From the NCBI RefSeq assembly GCF_026625645.1, contig NZ_CP113056.1, positions 3,323,001-3,387,000 on the forward strand: DNA of 64,000 nt, given 5' to 3'. How positions within the stretch are numbered: the stretch's first letter is position 1; the number at the start of each line of letters is the position of its first letter. A program made the position numbers and the translations under genes. Origin of the DNA: Ancylobacter sp. SL191 (GTDB lineage Bacteria > Pseudomonadota > Alphaproteobacteria > Rhizobiales > Xanthobacteraceae). This document shows positions 8,509 through 18,251 of the stretch, piece by piece. The notes beneath the pieces are model-generated. The model was given only the letters and a program-made list of their open reading frames with translations. It ran no database searches and was not told where the DNA came from.

Positions 8509-9316
8509 CGCGGGCGCCGGCGGCGACGCTGGCGCGGGCGATGCCGGCGCGGCGGCGGCTGCCGCTGCTGCGGCCAGCGCCAGCGCGGCCGACCCGTGGA
8601 AGCGCGACTTCCTGCCCGACAGCATGTATGGCGCCACGCCGGAGGAGACCTTCTCCAAGGTCGCCGATGCGTGGAAGGGCCTGCGCGAGGCCGAGAGCCG
8701 CCGGCCGCAGCCGGGCAAGAGCGCGGACGAGTATGTGCTCGATGTCTCGAAGAACGAGAAGCTGCAGCCCTATTTCGCCAATGCCGACACCGATCCCTTC
8801 GTGAAGCTGGCGAAGGATGTGGCGCATGAGATCGGCCTGCCAAAGGACCAGTTCACCGGCTTCGTCACCAAGCTGTTCGAGAAGGCGATCGACGGCAAGA
8901 TGATGGGTCCGCTCTATTCGCCCGAGGCGGAGGCGCGCTCGCTGGGCGAGCGGCTGGCTCCGGGCAAGAGCTGGGCCGAGGCCAAGCCCATCGTGCAGAA
9001 GGCGCACGCCGACGCGCTGGGCTTCACTGACGTGCTCGGCAAGCAGCTCGCGCTCACGGACGGCGCCAAGAGCCTGCTGGGCGCGCTGGTGGACGAGGCC
9101 GATGGCGTCGAGCTGGTGAACGCGCTCGCCGGCGCCATGAAGCCGGTGCCGGGCTTCGCCCTGCCGGGCGTGAAGGGCGGCGACACCGGCGGCTGGACGC
9201 AGGCCAAGCTCGATGCCGCCGTGGCGGATGAGCGTTATTCGCCCATGTCGCCCAAATACGACAAGGGCTTCCGCGCCCAGGTGGACGCGGCTTTCCAGCA
9301 GTTTCACGGCAACTGA
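8429..9316 (+). CDS. Capsid scaffolding protein
   Basis: A 295-residue protein. After a Gly/Ala-rich low-complexity N-terminus (residues about 15-52) come charged helices ending in KYDKGFRAQVDAAFQQF, a short C-terminal helix of the type that contacts capsid subunits. The position between portal and major capsid matches T7-like scaffolds (gp9-type). It would guide procapsid assembly and then leave. An internal start at 8598 or later, after the Ala-rich run, is possible; the ATG 8429 was chosen as the first after a ribosome site. Confidence 0.75.
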   Translation: MKYQGLWAMVLRNADAGSGGGNAPAGDAGAGGDAGAGDAGAAAAAAAAASASAADPWKRDFLPDSMYGATPEETFSKVADAWKGLREAESRRPQPGKSADEYVLDVSKNEKLQPYFANADTDPFVKLAKDVAHEIGLPKDQFTGFVTKLFEKAIDGKMMGPLYSPEAEARSLGERLAPGKSWAEAKPIVQKAHADALGFTDVLGKQLALTDGAKSLLGALVDEADGVELVNALAGAMKPVPGFALPGVKGGDTGGWTQAKLDAAVADERYSPMSPKYDKGFRAQVDAAFQQFHGN

Positions 9317-9326
9317 GGCCTGCTGG

Positions 9327-9360
9327 CTCGGTTGACGCACGCCCGGCCGCGCGAGGATCG
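9327..9360 (+). promoter_or_regulatory. Phage promoter motif copy 2, upstream of major capsid
   Basis: CTCGGTTGACGC at 9327-9338 with TTGACG as the -35 box. The expected -10 position (9355-9360) is GGATCG, the weakest match of the five exact copies. It lies in the gap between scaffold and capsid genes. An inverted repeat GCATTCC-GT-GGAATGC (9363-9378) and a hairpin GGAAGA/TCTTCC (9432-9450) follow in the leader. Confidence 0.65.
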
Positions 9361-9467
9361 ACGCATTCCGTGGAATGCCCCGCGCGCGGCCCGGCCTTAA
9401 TACCCCGGCGCCTCAAGCGGCCCTCGTCCCCGGAAGACAGGCAATCTTCCACATGAGGACCCCGGCC

Positions 9468-10361
9468 ATGCTTCTGGCACCCAACTGGTTCGTTGAAGAA
9501 TATCGTTCCAACGTCCGCCACATCTTCCAGTCCAAGGGCTTCAAGCTGAAGCCCACCGTGACGCCCGAGGGCAGCATCACCGGCAAGACGGTGAAATGGC
9601 CGTATTTCGGCACCTTCGAGATGCAGGAAAAGACCCGTGGGGGCGAGACCCCGCCGGCCAACCCCAATCAGGGCCTGCTCACGGCGGACCTGAAAAATTA
9701 TGACGCGCTCTATGAGATCTACGATGAGGATCTCACCAAGATGACCGCCAATGAGCGCGCGGCGGCCCAGCAGGGCGGCGGCATGGCGGTGGGCCGCAAG
9801 TCCGACAGCATCATCATGAACGCCATGAACGACGCCGTAGCGGCTGCGGGCTCGCGCACTTTCGGCAGCGGCGGCGACTTCGACGGCCTGCCGACCGCGC
9901 TCGCCGTGTGCGAGGCGCTGGCCGACGATGACCAGGTTGACTGGGACGGCAACGTCACCGCCGTCATCCCGTGGCGCTGGTACAACATTCTGCTGATGTG
10001 GAAGGAATTCAACAACGCGGAATGGGTCGGCGCGGCCAATCTCGGCTTCCCGGCGGGCACGGTCGGCAAGCGCTGGAACAATGTGAACTGGGTGCCCTTC
10101 CAGAAGAAGGAGCTGCTGATCCCGGCCAGCAACCAGGCCTATGGCTTCATCTACCATCGCAACGCCGTCGGCTACGCGACGAACTATGAAGGCAAGGTCA
10201 ACATGCAGTGGGACAACCGCGCTGCCTGCTGGACCACCCGCTTCGACATGCAGGCCGTCGCCATGGCGCTCTATCCCGCCGCCGCCGGCATCTTCCGTCT
10301 GCACTACGCGACCAACACCGCGCTGCAGCGCCCGGTCGAGCGCACCCAGACCGTTTCGTGA
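9468..10361 (+). CDS. Major capsid protein
   Basis: A 297-residue protein counted from ATG 9468, which has a clean GAGGA ribosome site eight bases upstream; ATG 9453 is a weaker alternative. It lies directly after the scaffold gene, has its own promoter motif and two leader hairpins, and is followed by a small decoration-like gene and a strong terminator. All of this is typical of the most abundant virion protein. The fold cannot be proven from motifs. It would form the icosahedral shell. Confidence 0.78.
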   Translation: MLLAPNWFVEEYRSNVRHIFQSKGFKLKPTVTPEGSITGKTVKWPYFGTFEMQEKTRGGETPPANPNQGLLTADLKNYDALYEIYDEDLTKMTANERAAAQQGGGMAVGRKSDSIIMNAMNDAVAAAGSRTFGSGGDFDGLPTALAVCEALADDDQVDWDGNVTAVIPWRWYNILLMWKEFNNAEWVGAANLGFPAGTVGKRWNNVNWVPFQKKELLIPASNQAYGFIYHRNAVGYATNYEGKVNMQWDNRAACWTTRFDMQAVAMALYPAAAGIFRLHYATNTALQRPVERTQTVS

Positions 10362-10428
10362 TGCCACGCGCCGCGCCCTCCCCGGCGCGGCGCCCCTGCC
10401 CTTTTCCCCTTCACGCGAGGAACATTCC

Positions 10429-10707
10429 ATGGCTCTCGAACTGGCCAGCCTCAAGGCCTATCGCGCCGGCGCCGCCATCAAGGCCGCCGGTGCCCGCACC
10501 TGCCGCCTCTGGCACTTCGCCACCAATGACGACTGGTCGACGGTGAACACCACCGGCTACTGGAACGGCGCCCGCGCCCATATTGGTGTCGGCGATATCG
10601 TCCATATCTCCGGCGATCTCGACGGCACGCCCTTCTTCCGCTCGCTCATGTTCGCGACCGTGCCGGCGAGCGGCAATGTGACGGTGACGCAGATCGCCAA
10701 CAGCTGA
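10429..10707 (+). CDS. Small capsid-associated (decoration-type) protein
   Basis: A 92-residue protein starting at ATG 10429 with ribosome site GCGAGGA. It is a compact beta-rich sequence (DDWSTVNTTGYWNG, VGDIVHISGD, GNVTVTQIAN), as in short capsid-stabilising or head-fibre proteins encoded next to the capsid gene. It shares the capsid transcript, which ends at the terminator 10749-10779. The decoration role is inference from size and position. Confidence 0.6.
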   Translation: MALELASLKAYRAGAAIKAAGARTCRLWHFATNDDWSTVNTTGYWNGARAHIGVGDIVHISGDLDGTPFFRSLMFATVPASGNVTVTQIANS

Positions 10708-10748
10708 CCCCCGTTCGCCCTTCCGGGGCGACCTCCCGTGGGCCAACT

Positions 10749-10779
10749 CCCCGGCGCCGGACCAGCGCCGGGGCTTTTT
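10749..10779 (+). terminator. Rho-independent terminator after capsid genes
   Basis: A perfect 9-bp stem CCCCGGCGC (10749-10757) / GCGCCGGGG (10765-10773) with a 7-base loop, followed by CTTTTT. It would limit readthrough from the highly expressed capsid unit into the tail genes. Confidence 0.9.
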
Positions 10780-10816
10780 CCCCCGTCCGCCTTCCCACCC
10801 CTGCCCCGAGGCCGCG

Positions 10817-11437
10817 ATGCTCGAACCCGTCGATATCGTCAACGAAGCCGCCGCGCTCGCCGGGGCCAACCCGATCGGCAACATCGACGACAATTCCAGC
10901 ACCGCCGGCGCCATGAAGCTGGCCTATGACCGGCTGCTGGGCCACATGCTCGGCATTCACTGGTTTTCGTGGAGCCTGTCGACCCGGCAGCTCTCGCGGC
11001 TGTCGGACGTGGTGCCGCTGACCGGTTACAAATACGTCTTCGCGCTGCCGGGCGACCGCGTGGGCAACCCGCGCGCCATCATCGCCGACATCAAAAACCC
11101 CACCGCGCTCTATGCTGCTTTCCTGCTGGAAGGCGACCAGGTGCACGCCGATGACGAGCCGCTGTTCGCCCGCATCCGCGTGAAGGCGCCGCCGCGCCTG
11201 TGGAGCGGGCCGTTTCGCGAGGCCTTCACCGTCGCGCTCGCCGCCAATTTCGCGCTGTCGCTCAAGCGCAACCGGGCGCTGGCGGCAGACCTCTCGCTTG
11301 AGGCCTTCGGCTCCCCGTCGATGAACCAGCGCGGCGGCAAGATGCTCGCCGCCATTCTCGACGACGCGCAGTCGACGCCCTCGATGACCAACCCGGTGCA
11401 GGCGTGGGATCCGCTGACCACGGCGTGGGTGTCCTGA
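10817..11437 (+). CDS. Tail tubular protein A (T7 gp11-like adaptor)
   Basis: A 206-residue protein, close to T7 gp11 (196). It begins with the LEPVDIVNEAAALAG-type helix and has the PGDRVGNPR and LFARIRVKAP strands seen in this adaptor family. It binds under the portal as a dodecamer and joins it to the nozzle protein encoded next. The gap of one base to the downstream gene supports coupled translation. Confidence 0.85.
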   Translation: MLEPVDIVNEAAALAGANPIGNIDDNSSTAGAMKLAYDRLLGHMLGIHWFSWSLSTRQLSRLSDVVPLTGYKYVFALPGDRVGNPRAIIADIKNPTALYAAFLLEGDQVHADDEPLFARIRVKAPPRLWSGPFREAFTVALAANFALSLKRNRALAADLSLEAFGSPSMNQRGGKMLAAILDDAQSTPSMTNPVQAWDPLTTAWVS

Positions 11438-11438
11438 C

Positions 11439-13898
11439 ATGGCGGGCCAGCCGGGACGCCAGCAGTCGAGTTTCGCCAGCGGCGAGCTGGGCGACATGCT
11501 CGCCGAGCGCACCAACCTGAAATACTACCGCAGCGGCCTGACACGGGCGGAAAACATCACCGTCTATCCGCAGGGGCCGGCGACGCTGCGCCCTTACACC
11601 CGCCAGCTCTCGCGCCGCCGGCGCACGCTGGAAGCCATCAACATGGCGGGCGTGCCCATTGGCGCGGTCAATGGCGGCACGCCGGCCAATGCGTTCGACG
11701 GCAACAGCGGCACCTTCCTTACCACAGGCGCGCTCTCCGGCGGGCCGCATGTCGTTCTCACCATTGGCTTTACCACGCCGCAGGTGGTGGCCGCCGTGGA
11801 CGTGAACAATTACTTTGCCTCGGCCGGCACGGGGCGGATCCTCGTCGAGTACCAGAACGGCGCCGGCGCCTGGATCGAGCTGAACCTCACGCGCAACCTG
11901 ATCGGCAGCGGACGCAGCCGGCGCTTCTGCGCCCCGCCCGCCCAGCCAGTGACGGCCAGCCAGTGGCGGGTTTCCGTGCGGGAGCTGTCCACCTCTGCCG
12001 CGATCAACATTGGCGAGGTGCGGTTCTGGCGTGAGGGCGCCAGCGTGAGCGCCGCCAAGGTTCGCCCCTTCGCCTTCTCGCGCGAGGCGGCCTATGACAT
12101 CGTGCTGATGGCCGGCCATGGCGACGTGTACTCCGCCGAGGGTGGCTGGCTCACCGGCTTCGCCCTGCCTCATAGCGCGGTGCAGATCGGCCGTTGGCGG
12201 CAGCGGCTGAATACCGCCATCCTGTTTTCGGACGGTACGCTGCAGCCCTGGCGCATCTTTCGCGAGAACGCGGATTATGAGTGGCAGACCGGCGCGTGGC
12301 CGCTCTCCAACATTCCCAACTATGATTTCGGCGACACGACCTATGGCAATGCGGTGCCGGCGATCTGGGCGCTCGGCTATGTGAACATCGCCCCCGGCGA
12401 CATCTTCACCATGACGGTCGACGGCGAGGAAACGGACGCGATCGAGATCGCGACCACCATTCCGCTGACCGCCGCCGAGGTGGCGTTCGCGCTCGACAAG
12501 CTGCCCAACATCAACCCCGGCTTTGTGGTGAGTTCCACGCTGGGCATCACCTTCAGCGGCGCCGGCAATGAAGGGCCGGTCACCATCAACAGCACGCGGG
12601 TGCTGAACAAGGGCGACGGCGCGGTCAGCTATCGCCGCCTGCAGAAGGGCACGCTGGGCGGTGAATCGATCATTTCCGCCGGGCGCGGCTGGCCGCGTGC
12701 CGGCATCTTCTACCAGCAGCGGCTGATGATGGGCGGCGCGCGCCTGGTGCCGGCCTCGATCCTCGTCTCCATGTCCGGCGACTTCTCCAATTTCAACACG
12801 GAGATTTCCGCCTCCACCGGCGGCTTCGTCGCGCCGATGGACACGGATGAAGACGAGCTGATCGAGGATTTCATCGTCGCGCGCTCGCTGCTGATCTTCA
12901 CCAGCCGCAGCGAGTACTGGCTCACCAACAGCACCATCGACAAGCAGCAGGTGCTGAACCCGGTAAAGGCCTCGTCCCATGGCTGCGCGCCCGGCGTGCC
13001 GGTGGTGGAAAATGAGGGCGCCGCCGTCTTCGCCGACCGGGAAGGCTCGGTGATCTGCGAATTTCGCTACAACGAGACGGACCAGACCTTCGTCACCACG
13101 CGGCTGTCGCTGCTCGCCTCGCACCTCGTGACCGATGTGGCGGACCTTGCCTTGCGTCGCAGCACCACGCGGAACGACGCGAATGTGCTGGCGGTGCTGC
13201 AGAAGGATGGCGCGCTCCGGCTGGTGACGCTGCTGCGGGCGCAGGACGTGACCGCCTTTTCCCGCGTGACCACGGACGGCCTGTTCCGCTCGATCTGCGT
13301 CAATGCCGCCAACCGCATGACGGCGCTGGTCGACCGGCAGGTGAATGGCGAGACGGTGCAGTTCGTGGAGCGTTTCGAGGACGGGCTGCTGCTCGACCAG
13401 GCGGTGACGAAAACGCTGTCCCCCGCCAGCGCCACGGTGACGGGCCTTGCCGACCATGAGGGCGCGAGCGTCTGGGCGATCGCGGATGGCAATGTGTTCG
13501 GCCCGTTCACGGTGAGCGCCGGCAGCATCACCCTGCCGGTGACCGCCAGCAGCGTGACGGTGGGCCGCTGGACGCCCTTCCTCGCCGAGACCCTGCCGCC
13601 GACGCGCGAGATCGGGCCGGACATCGTGACCCAATCCAATATCGGCTTTGCCACGGTGCGCGTCTCGCTCGCCGACACCACGTCGGTCGCGATCGGCGCC
13701 AACGGCCAGCCGGCCGAGGATGTGCCGCTGCTGGATTTCGGAATGGCGGCCCCGGCGCAAGAGCTGGCGGGCGGCTACACGGGCCTTCGCCAGCGCGACG
13801 GCCTGCAGGGCAGCGCCGAGCGGCCGTCCATCGTGGTGACGCAGCTTCGGCCCGGGCGGATCACGCTCCGGGCGATCACGGGCGAAGGGGATATGTGA
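11439..13898 (+). CDS. Tail tubular protein B (T7 gp12-like nozzle) with discoidin-like insertion
   Basis: An 819-residue protein. The N-terminal QSSFASGELGDMLAERTNLKYY and later ENITVYPQGPATLRP segments match T7 gp12-type nozzle proteins, which form the hexameric distal tail tube. Residues about 65-203 look like an inserted F5/8 type C (discoidin-like) beta-sandwich: NAFDGNSGTF near the start, then WRVSVREL and INIGEVRFWRE near the end. Such domains bind sugars or surfaces. The insertion sits between two nozzle segments and may aid receptor contact. The nozzle call is firm; the domain call is pattern-based. Confidence 0.85.
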   Translation: MAGQPGRQQSSFASGELGDMLAERTNLKYYRSGLTRAENITVYPQGPATLRPYTRQLSRRRRTLEAINMAGVPIGAVNGGTPANAFDGNSGTFLTTGALSGGPHVVLTIGFTTPQVVAAVDVNNYFASAGTGRILVEYQNGAGAWIELNLTRNLIGSGRSRRFCAPPAQPVTASQWRVSVRELSTSAAINIGEVRFWREGASVSAAKVRPFAFSREAAYDIVLMAGHGDVYSAEGGWLTGFALPHSAVQIGRWRQRLNTAILFSDGTLQPWRIFRENADYEWQTGAWPLSNIPNYDFGDTTYGNAVPAIWALGYVNIAPGDIFTMTVDGEETDAIEIATTIPLTAAEVAFALDKLPNINPGFVVSSTLGITFSGAGNEGPVTINSTRVLNKGDGAVSYRRLQKGTLGGESIISAGRGWPRAGIFYQQRLMMGGARLVPASILVSMSGDFSNFNTEISASTGGFVAPMDTDEDELIEDFIVARSLLIFTSRSEYWLTNSTIDKQQVLNPVKASSHGCAPGVPVVENEGAAVFADREGSVICEFRYNETDQTFVTTRLSLLASHLVTDVADLALRRSTTRNDANVLAVLQKDGALRLVTLLRAQDVTAFSRVTTDGLFRSICVNAANRMTALVDRQVNGETVQFVERFEDGLLLDQAVTKTLSPASATVTGLADHEGASVWAIADGNVFGPFTVSAGSITLPVTASSVTVGRWTPFLAETLPPTREIGPDIVTQSNIGFATVRVSLADTTSVAIGANGQPAEDVPLLDFGMAAPAQELAGGYTGLRQRDGLQGSAERPSIVVTQLRPGRITLRAITGEGDM

Positions 13899-14488
13899 TG
13901 GAGATGGCGATTGCAGCCTTGGGCTCGCTCGCGGCGGGCGGCACCGCAGCGGCCGGCACAGCCGCTGCCGCCGGCACCGCTGCCGCTGCCGGAACCGCCG
14001 CCGCCGCAGGCACCGCGGCATCGGCGGCGACCGGACTTTCCTCCCTGTTCAGCACCATCGGGGGCGGCCTCGGCGGCCTCGGGGGGGTCTCGTCCATCCT
14101 GTCGGGCGGCGTGTCGGTGCTCTCCGCGATGCGGCAGATGGCGGCCGGCGAGGAGAAAGCGGCGGAGATCCAGACGAAGGCCATCGATGACCGGATGCAG
14201 GGCGCCCAGCGGCGCCGGCAGATGACACGCGAGGCCATTGACCTGATCGGGGGCAATGACGTGGCCGCCGCCGCCGCCGGCATCGACCTCGGCTATGGGC
14301 AGGCAGCCGATGCCCGCTCCCGCGTGCTCGACGATGTGCTGATGGAGACGCAGATCGACCGCCAGCAGGAAGACGCCCGCACCATGAACTACAAGCGCAT
14401 GGCGCGGCGGGCCCGTAAATCCGGGCAACTGAGTGGATTTCTGAGCCTCGCCGAGGGCGGGCTCGGTCTCGCCGAGAGGTATGGCTGA
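13898..14488 (+). CDS. Internal virion protein with Ala-Gly-Thr repeats
   Basis: A 196-residue protein from ATG 13898, which shares a base with the upstream stop (TGATG) and has ribosome site AAGGGG; GTG 13895 is an alternative. Residues about 15-40 contain tandem AAAGT-type repeats followed by a Gly-rich hydrophobic stretch, then charged coiled-coil-like helices. Size and order match T7 gp14-type ejection proteins, which form a channel through the outer membrane. The role is inferred from synteny. Confidence 0.65.
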   Translation: MEMAIAALGSLAAGGTAAAGTAAAAGTAAAAGTAAAAGTAASAATGLSSLFSTIGGGLGGLGGVSSILSGGVSVLSAMRQMAAGEEKAAEIQTKAIDDRMQGAQRRRQMTREAIDLIGGNDVAAAAAGIDLGYGQAADARSRVLDDVLMETQIDRQQEDARTMNYKRMARRARKSGQLSGFLSLAEGGLGLAERYG

Positions 14489-16659
14489 TGGCGCGCGGTC
14501 CCCTTCGTATCCAGCAGTTTCAGGCTCTGGCAAACCTCGGCACCTCGGTGGGCGGCACGTCCGGCATGGTCGCGGCGGAAGCCGAGGCGCTAAGCGCGAC
14601 GGCGAACCGGCTGGGCCGCACGGCCGACCGCGCCGCCGCGCGTGAGGGTGAAATCGCCGGGACGCAGGCCGCGCTTGAGGGCAAGCCTGCCCTGCGCAAC
14701 AGCGGCTCGATTTATGGCGAGAGCTTCGACCGCGCGGCCATTTCGACCTATGCCGACCAGCTCGACACGCGGCTCTACACCGAGGCGGACGCGCTGGCGC
14801 GGAAGCATGAGGCGGACCCCGCCGGGCTGCAGACCAGCCTCGCGGCGCTGCGCGAGACCATGCTCGCCAATGACGTGATCGGCGATCCGCGCCTGCAGGC
14901 GGCGTTCACCCGCTCCTTCGACCGGGTGTCGCTGGGCCATGTGCGCGCGGCCGAGCGTGCCGCGAAGACACGGGCCGAGCAGGCGCAGGCCGCCGCCGCC
15001 ACCGAGGCGGTGAACGCCAGCCGGCGCAACCTCGAACAGCAGGCCTATGCGCTGGGCACCGACCCCGAGGGGCTGGCGGCGACCGAGGAAGAAGCCGCGA
15101 AGGTGAGCGGCATCGTGAAGCGGGCCGAGGCCTCCGGCGCCATCGCGCCCGGATCGGCCGATGATCTCATCAAGGGGGTTGCCGCCAATCGGATCGAGGC
15201 GCACCTCAAGGGCGAGTTCGACCGCCTGCCGGCCGGCGAGCGCAAAGGCTTCATCGACCGCCTCACCGAGGACTTCAAAACCGGCAAGGGGCTAGCGGGA
15301 AAGCTCGACCTGGACGGCTTCCAGAAGCTGACCAATGGCTGGGACGTGACGTTGCGGCGGGCCGACGCCGAAACCTCGCGCGCCGAGACCGAGATGAAGC
15401 AGCGGATCGAGCTGATCCGCAAGGATACCAGCGAGGGCTATATGCCCTCGAGCCAGCAATGGACGGCGCTGGAAAGCGCGGCGGCGGCCGTGCCGGGCGG
15501 CCTCGACACGGTGAAGGCGCTGCGGGCGGAGGGCGAGTTCTTCCGGCGCCTCGGCGTCAGCTCCGTTGTCGAGGCCGAGGCCGCCGTGGGCGATCTGCAG
15601 GCCGGTGCCGCCGAAGGCCGCGTGACAGGGGCGACGGCGAAGGCTGGCGAGAAATACCTTGGCGAGATGCGCAAGGAGCTGAAGGACAACCCTCTCGGCT
15701 GGGCCGGCCGCACCGGGCTGTTCGACATCGCCCCTATCGACCCCGCGCAGCCGGAAACGCTGGCAGGGCGCGCGGCGGTCGCGGAAGCCGTGGCGAGCCA
15801 TTACGGGGTGCCGCCGGTCTATCTCACGCCAGCGGAGCGCGTGGCCTTCCAGCAGGCCGCCGCCAAGGGCGGCGAGGTGATGATGGCGAATGTGACGGCG
15901 CTGGCGCGCGGCTTTGGCGACCGAGCGCCACGCGTGCTGGCCGAGGTGGCGCAGGACGCGCCCCTGACCGCGCATGTGGGCGGCATCCTGCTCAATGGCG
16001 GATCACAGCAGCTCGCGGCCGATGTGGCCGACACCATCGCCATGCGCAACGACCCGAATGTGAAGGCGCGGCCGAAGACAGACGCGCAGACGGCGGCCGA
16101 GATGACGGCCGCCAATGCCGTGGCCGCGCAGGTGTATGGCGATGCCTTCCGCATGGCCGGTAAGGCGCGCGACGGCGCCCTGTCCACGGCGCTGTTGGCC
16201 TTTGAGGGGCGCGCCGTGCGGCGGGGCCTTGTGGCCAAGGCGGACGCTCCGGATAGCCGGGCGGTCTTCGAGCGGACGCTGCAGGAGGCCGCCGGGGCGA
16301 CGTTCGACCGGGAGGGCACCCAGTTTGGCGGCGTGACCGAGCGGCGCGTCGGCGGCTTCCTGGGCGTCGGTGGGCGGACGGATCGCGTGCTGGTGCCGTC
16401 CAACATCCGGGCCGACCGGTTCGGCGATGTGATCGGCGCGCTGGAAGACGGGGACTTCACGCTGCCCAATCTGACGGCGGAAAAGGTTCGTGCCGCCCGT
16501 CTTGTCGCCGTAGCGCCAGGGCAATACCGCGTGGCGCTGGGCGACCCTGACAGCGACGACCCGCGCTGGATCCGCGACGCGAGCGGGCTCGATTTCATTC
16601 TCGATCTTCAGGCGCTGGAACCGGCGCTGCGCCGCCGTGTGCCGGGGGCATTCCGATGA
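14488..16659 (+). CDS. Large internal virion (ejection) protein, gp15-like by position
   Basis: A 723-residue protein, overwhelmingly helical and Ala-rich, with coiled-coil-like stretches (for example residues 155-200). It is coupled to its neighbours (TGATG before, four-base overlap after). T7 gp15 is 747 residues and holds the same place between the gp14- and gp16-type genes. It would be ejected into the periplasm to form part of the DNA conduit. No enzymatic motif was found. Confidence 0.65.
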   Translation: MARGPLRIQQFQALANLGTSVGGTSGMVAAEAEALSATANRLGRTADRAAAREGEIAGTQAALEGKPALRNSGSIYGESFDRAAISTYADQLDTRLYTEADALARKHEADPAGLQTSLAALRETMLANDVIGDPRLQAAFTRSFDRVSLGHVRAAERAAKTRAEQAQAAAATEAVNASRRNLEQQAYALGTDPEGLAATEEEAAKVSGIVKRAEASGAIAPGSADDLIKGVAANRIEAHLKGEFDRLPAGERKGFIDRLTEDFKTGKGLAGKLDLDGFQKLTNGWDVTLRRADAETSRAETEMKQRIELIRKDTSEGYMPSSQQWTALESAAAAVPGGLDTVKALRAEGEFFRRLGVSSVVEAEAAVGDLQAGAAEGRVTGATAKAGEKYLGEMRKELKDNPLGWAGRTGLFDIAPIDPAQPETLAGRAAVAEAVASHYGVPPVYLTPAERVAFQQAAAKGGEVMMANVTALARGFGDRAPRVLAEVAQDAPLTAHVGGILLNGGSQQLAADVADTIAMRNDPNVKARPKTDAQTAAEMTAANAVAAQVYGDAFRMAGKARDGALSTALLAFEGRAVRRGLVAKADAPDSRAVFERTLQEAAGATFDREGTQFGGVTERRVGGFLGVGGRTDRVLVPSNIRADRFGDVIGALEDGDFTLPNLTAEKVRAARLVAVAPGQYRVALGDPDSDDPRWIRDASGLDFILDLQALEPALRRRVPGAFR

Positions 16660-18242
16660 GCGACTACTGGTATGGCTATCAGCCAAAGCCGGTGCCGGAC
16701 GATCAGGCGGCGAACCTCGATCCGGCGCCGGATGTTGGTATTCTCGATATCGCCCGCGCCGGCCGCGATCACGCGACCTATATCGCCAACACGGCCGGTG
16801 AGGCCTGGCTGCGCGAGCGGGCCTATGATGAGCGGATCGACGCCGTTTTCGAGGCGACGGGCGTGCGGCTGGAAAACCCCACCCGCGCGGTCGTGACATC
16901 CGGCGACGCCATAGAGCAGCTGCGCGCCGCCGGGCTTCCCATTGAGCGCAGCGCGCTGCGAAACCGCGACGCGGCGGCGCGCTTGCAGGTGGACGCCTTC
17001 AATGCCCGCCTGCGCGAGCTGGGCGACAGCCTGCCGGACAATGAGCGGGCCAAGCGCGCCGCCATCGCCCCCGAGCGCAGCATCGAAGACGACATGCGGC
17101 GCATCGATGCCGATACGCGGGCTGCCTCCGAGCGGGCGCTGCGTGCCGAGAACGTGTCGTGGCCGGTGAAATGGGGCGCCTACCTGGGTGGCTCCATTGC
17201 CGGGTCATTTGCCGCCCCCGAAAACCTGCTGGGCCTTGTCGTCGGTGGTCCGGTGGGCGGCGCGGCGCGCACGGCCGCCGGGGCGATCCTGCGCGCCGGC
17301 GTGCGGGAGGCGGTCGCTAACGCCGCCGTCGAGACGCTGGCGCAGCCGGTGATCGCGCAATGGCGCACGGAACTGGGTGTGCCCGCCAACACGCCCCGCG
17401 AGATGCTGACCGATATCGGCATGGCGGCGGCGTTTGGCGGTGTTGTCGGCGGCGGTTTCGAGGCCGCCGGGCGGGCGCTCAAGGTGGTCGTGCGGCCGGA
17501 CAGCCCGCCCATCGCCAAGGGCCTTGCCGGCGACGACGAGGCGCTCATCGCGGCCGTGCGGGCTGGCGGCGACGCCGTGCCGCCGGAGCTGCGCGCCGCC
17601 GCCGAGGCGCTGGAAGCTGACCGGCTGGTGCAGGCCCGTATTCCCAAGGGCGCCGATATCGAGGCGCATGAGCTGGCGCTGTCCGCCGCCATGCGCCGGG
17701 CGGAAGATCCCGATGCTCCCCTCCCGCGCGATGACCTCGGGCCCGAGGCGCTGCCGCCGCGTGACCTCGACCCGGACGGAAACCCGTTCGATGCCGCTTT
17801 GCAGCGGCTGGAACGGGCGCAGGAAGCCTTTGAGGCCACGCCGATGGACAATGTGTCGGCGCGGCGGGTGGCGATGGCTGAGGTGGACCGCGCCACACTG
17901 GCCCTGCGTGAGGCGGTGGGGCTGACCGATGACGCGCCGCGCGACGGCTTTGGCGAGCTGGTAAACATCGTCACGCGCGACCTGCCGGCGGCGCGTGAGG
18001 GCCGCCAGATCATGACGGCGCCGGTAGATGACGCGGCGCGGCTCGAGGTGCGCCGCGATGCGCTGGCGGCCCAGCTGCGCCCCACCACGCGCCGGCAGGC
18101 GCCGGCCGAGCCGGCCGCGCCCCCCGCCTCCATGCTCGATGCCTACCCGTCCGATGCCGGCCCGGTTGCCCGTGCCGCGCTGGATGCTCCCGCTCCCCGT
18201 TTTACCGAACTGGCGGCGGCGGTTGCCGCCTGCCGCGTGTGA
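16656..18242 (+). CDS. Internal virion protein, part of ejection machinery
   Basis: A 528-residue protein. It contains a central hydrophobic glycine-rich region (about residues 175-215 and 250-275) that could insert in a membrane, flanked by charged helices. Together with the next gene it occupies the place of the single very large T7 gp16 (1318 residues), as if the function were split in two. I see no lytic transglycosylase signature here. It overlaps the previous gene by four bases. Confidence 0.6.
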   Translation: MSDYWYGYQPKPVPDDQAANLDPAPDVGILDIARAGRDHATYIANTAGEAWLRERAYDERIDAVFEATGVRLENPTRAVVTSGDAIEQLRAAGLPIERSALRNRDAAARLQVDAFNARLRELGDSLPDNERAKRAAIAPERSIEDDMRRIDADTRAASERALRAENVSWPVKWGAYLGGSIAGSFAAPENLLGLVVGGPVGGAARTAAGAILRAGVREAVANAAVETLAQPVIAQWRTELGVPANTPREMLTDIGMAAAFGGVVGGGFEAAGRALKVVVRPDSPPIAKGLAGDDEALIAAVRAGGDAVPPELRAAAEALEADRLVQARIPKGADIEAHELALSAAMRRAEDPDAPLPRDDLGPEALPPRDLDPDGNPFDAALQRLERAQEAFEATPMDNVSARRVAMAEVDRATLALREAVGLTDDAPRDGFGELVNIVTRDLPAAREGRQIMTAPVDDAARLEVRRDALAAQLRPTTRRQAPAEPAAPPASMLDAYPSDAGPVARAALDAPAPRFTELAAAVAACRV

Positions 18243-18251
18243 GGACAGCAC

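Noticed and set aside
11262..14021. A 919-residue minus-strand frame opposite tail tube B
   Set aside because: Shadow; the plus gene has clear family features.
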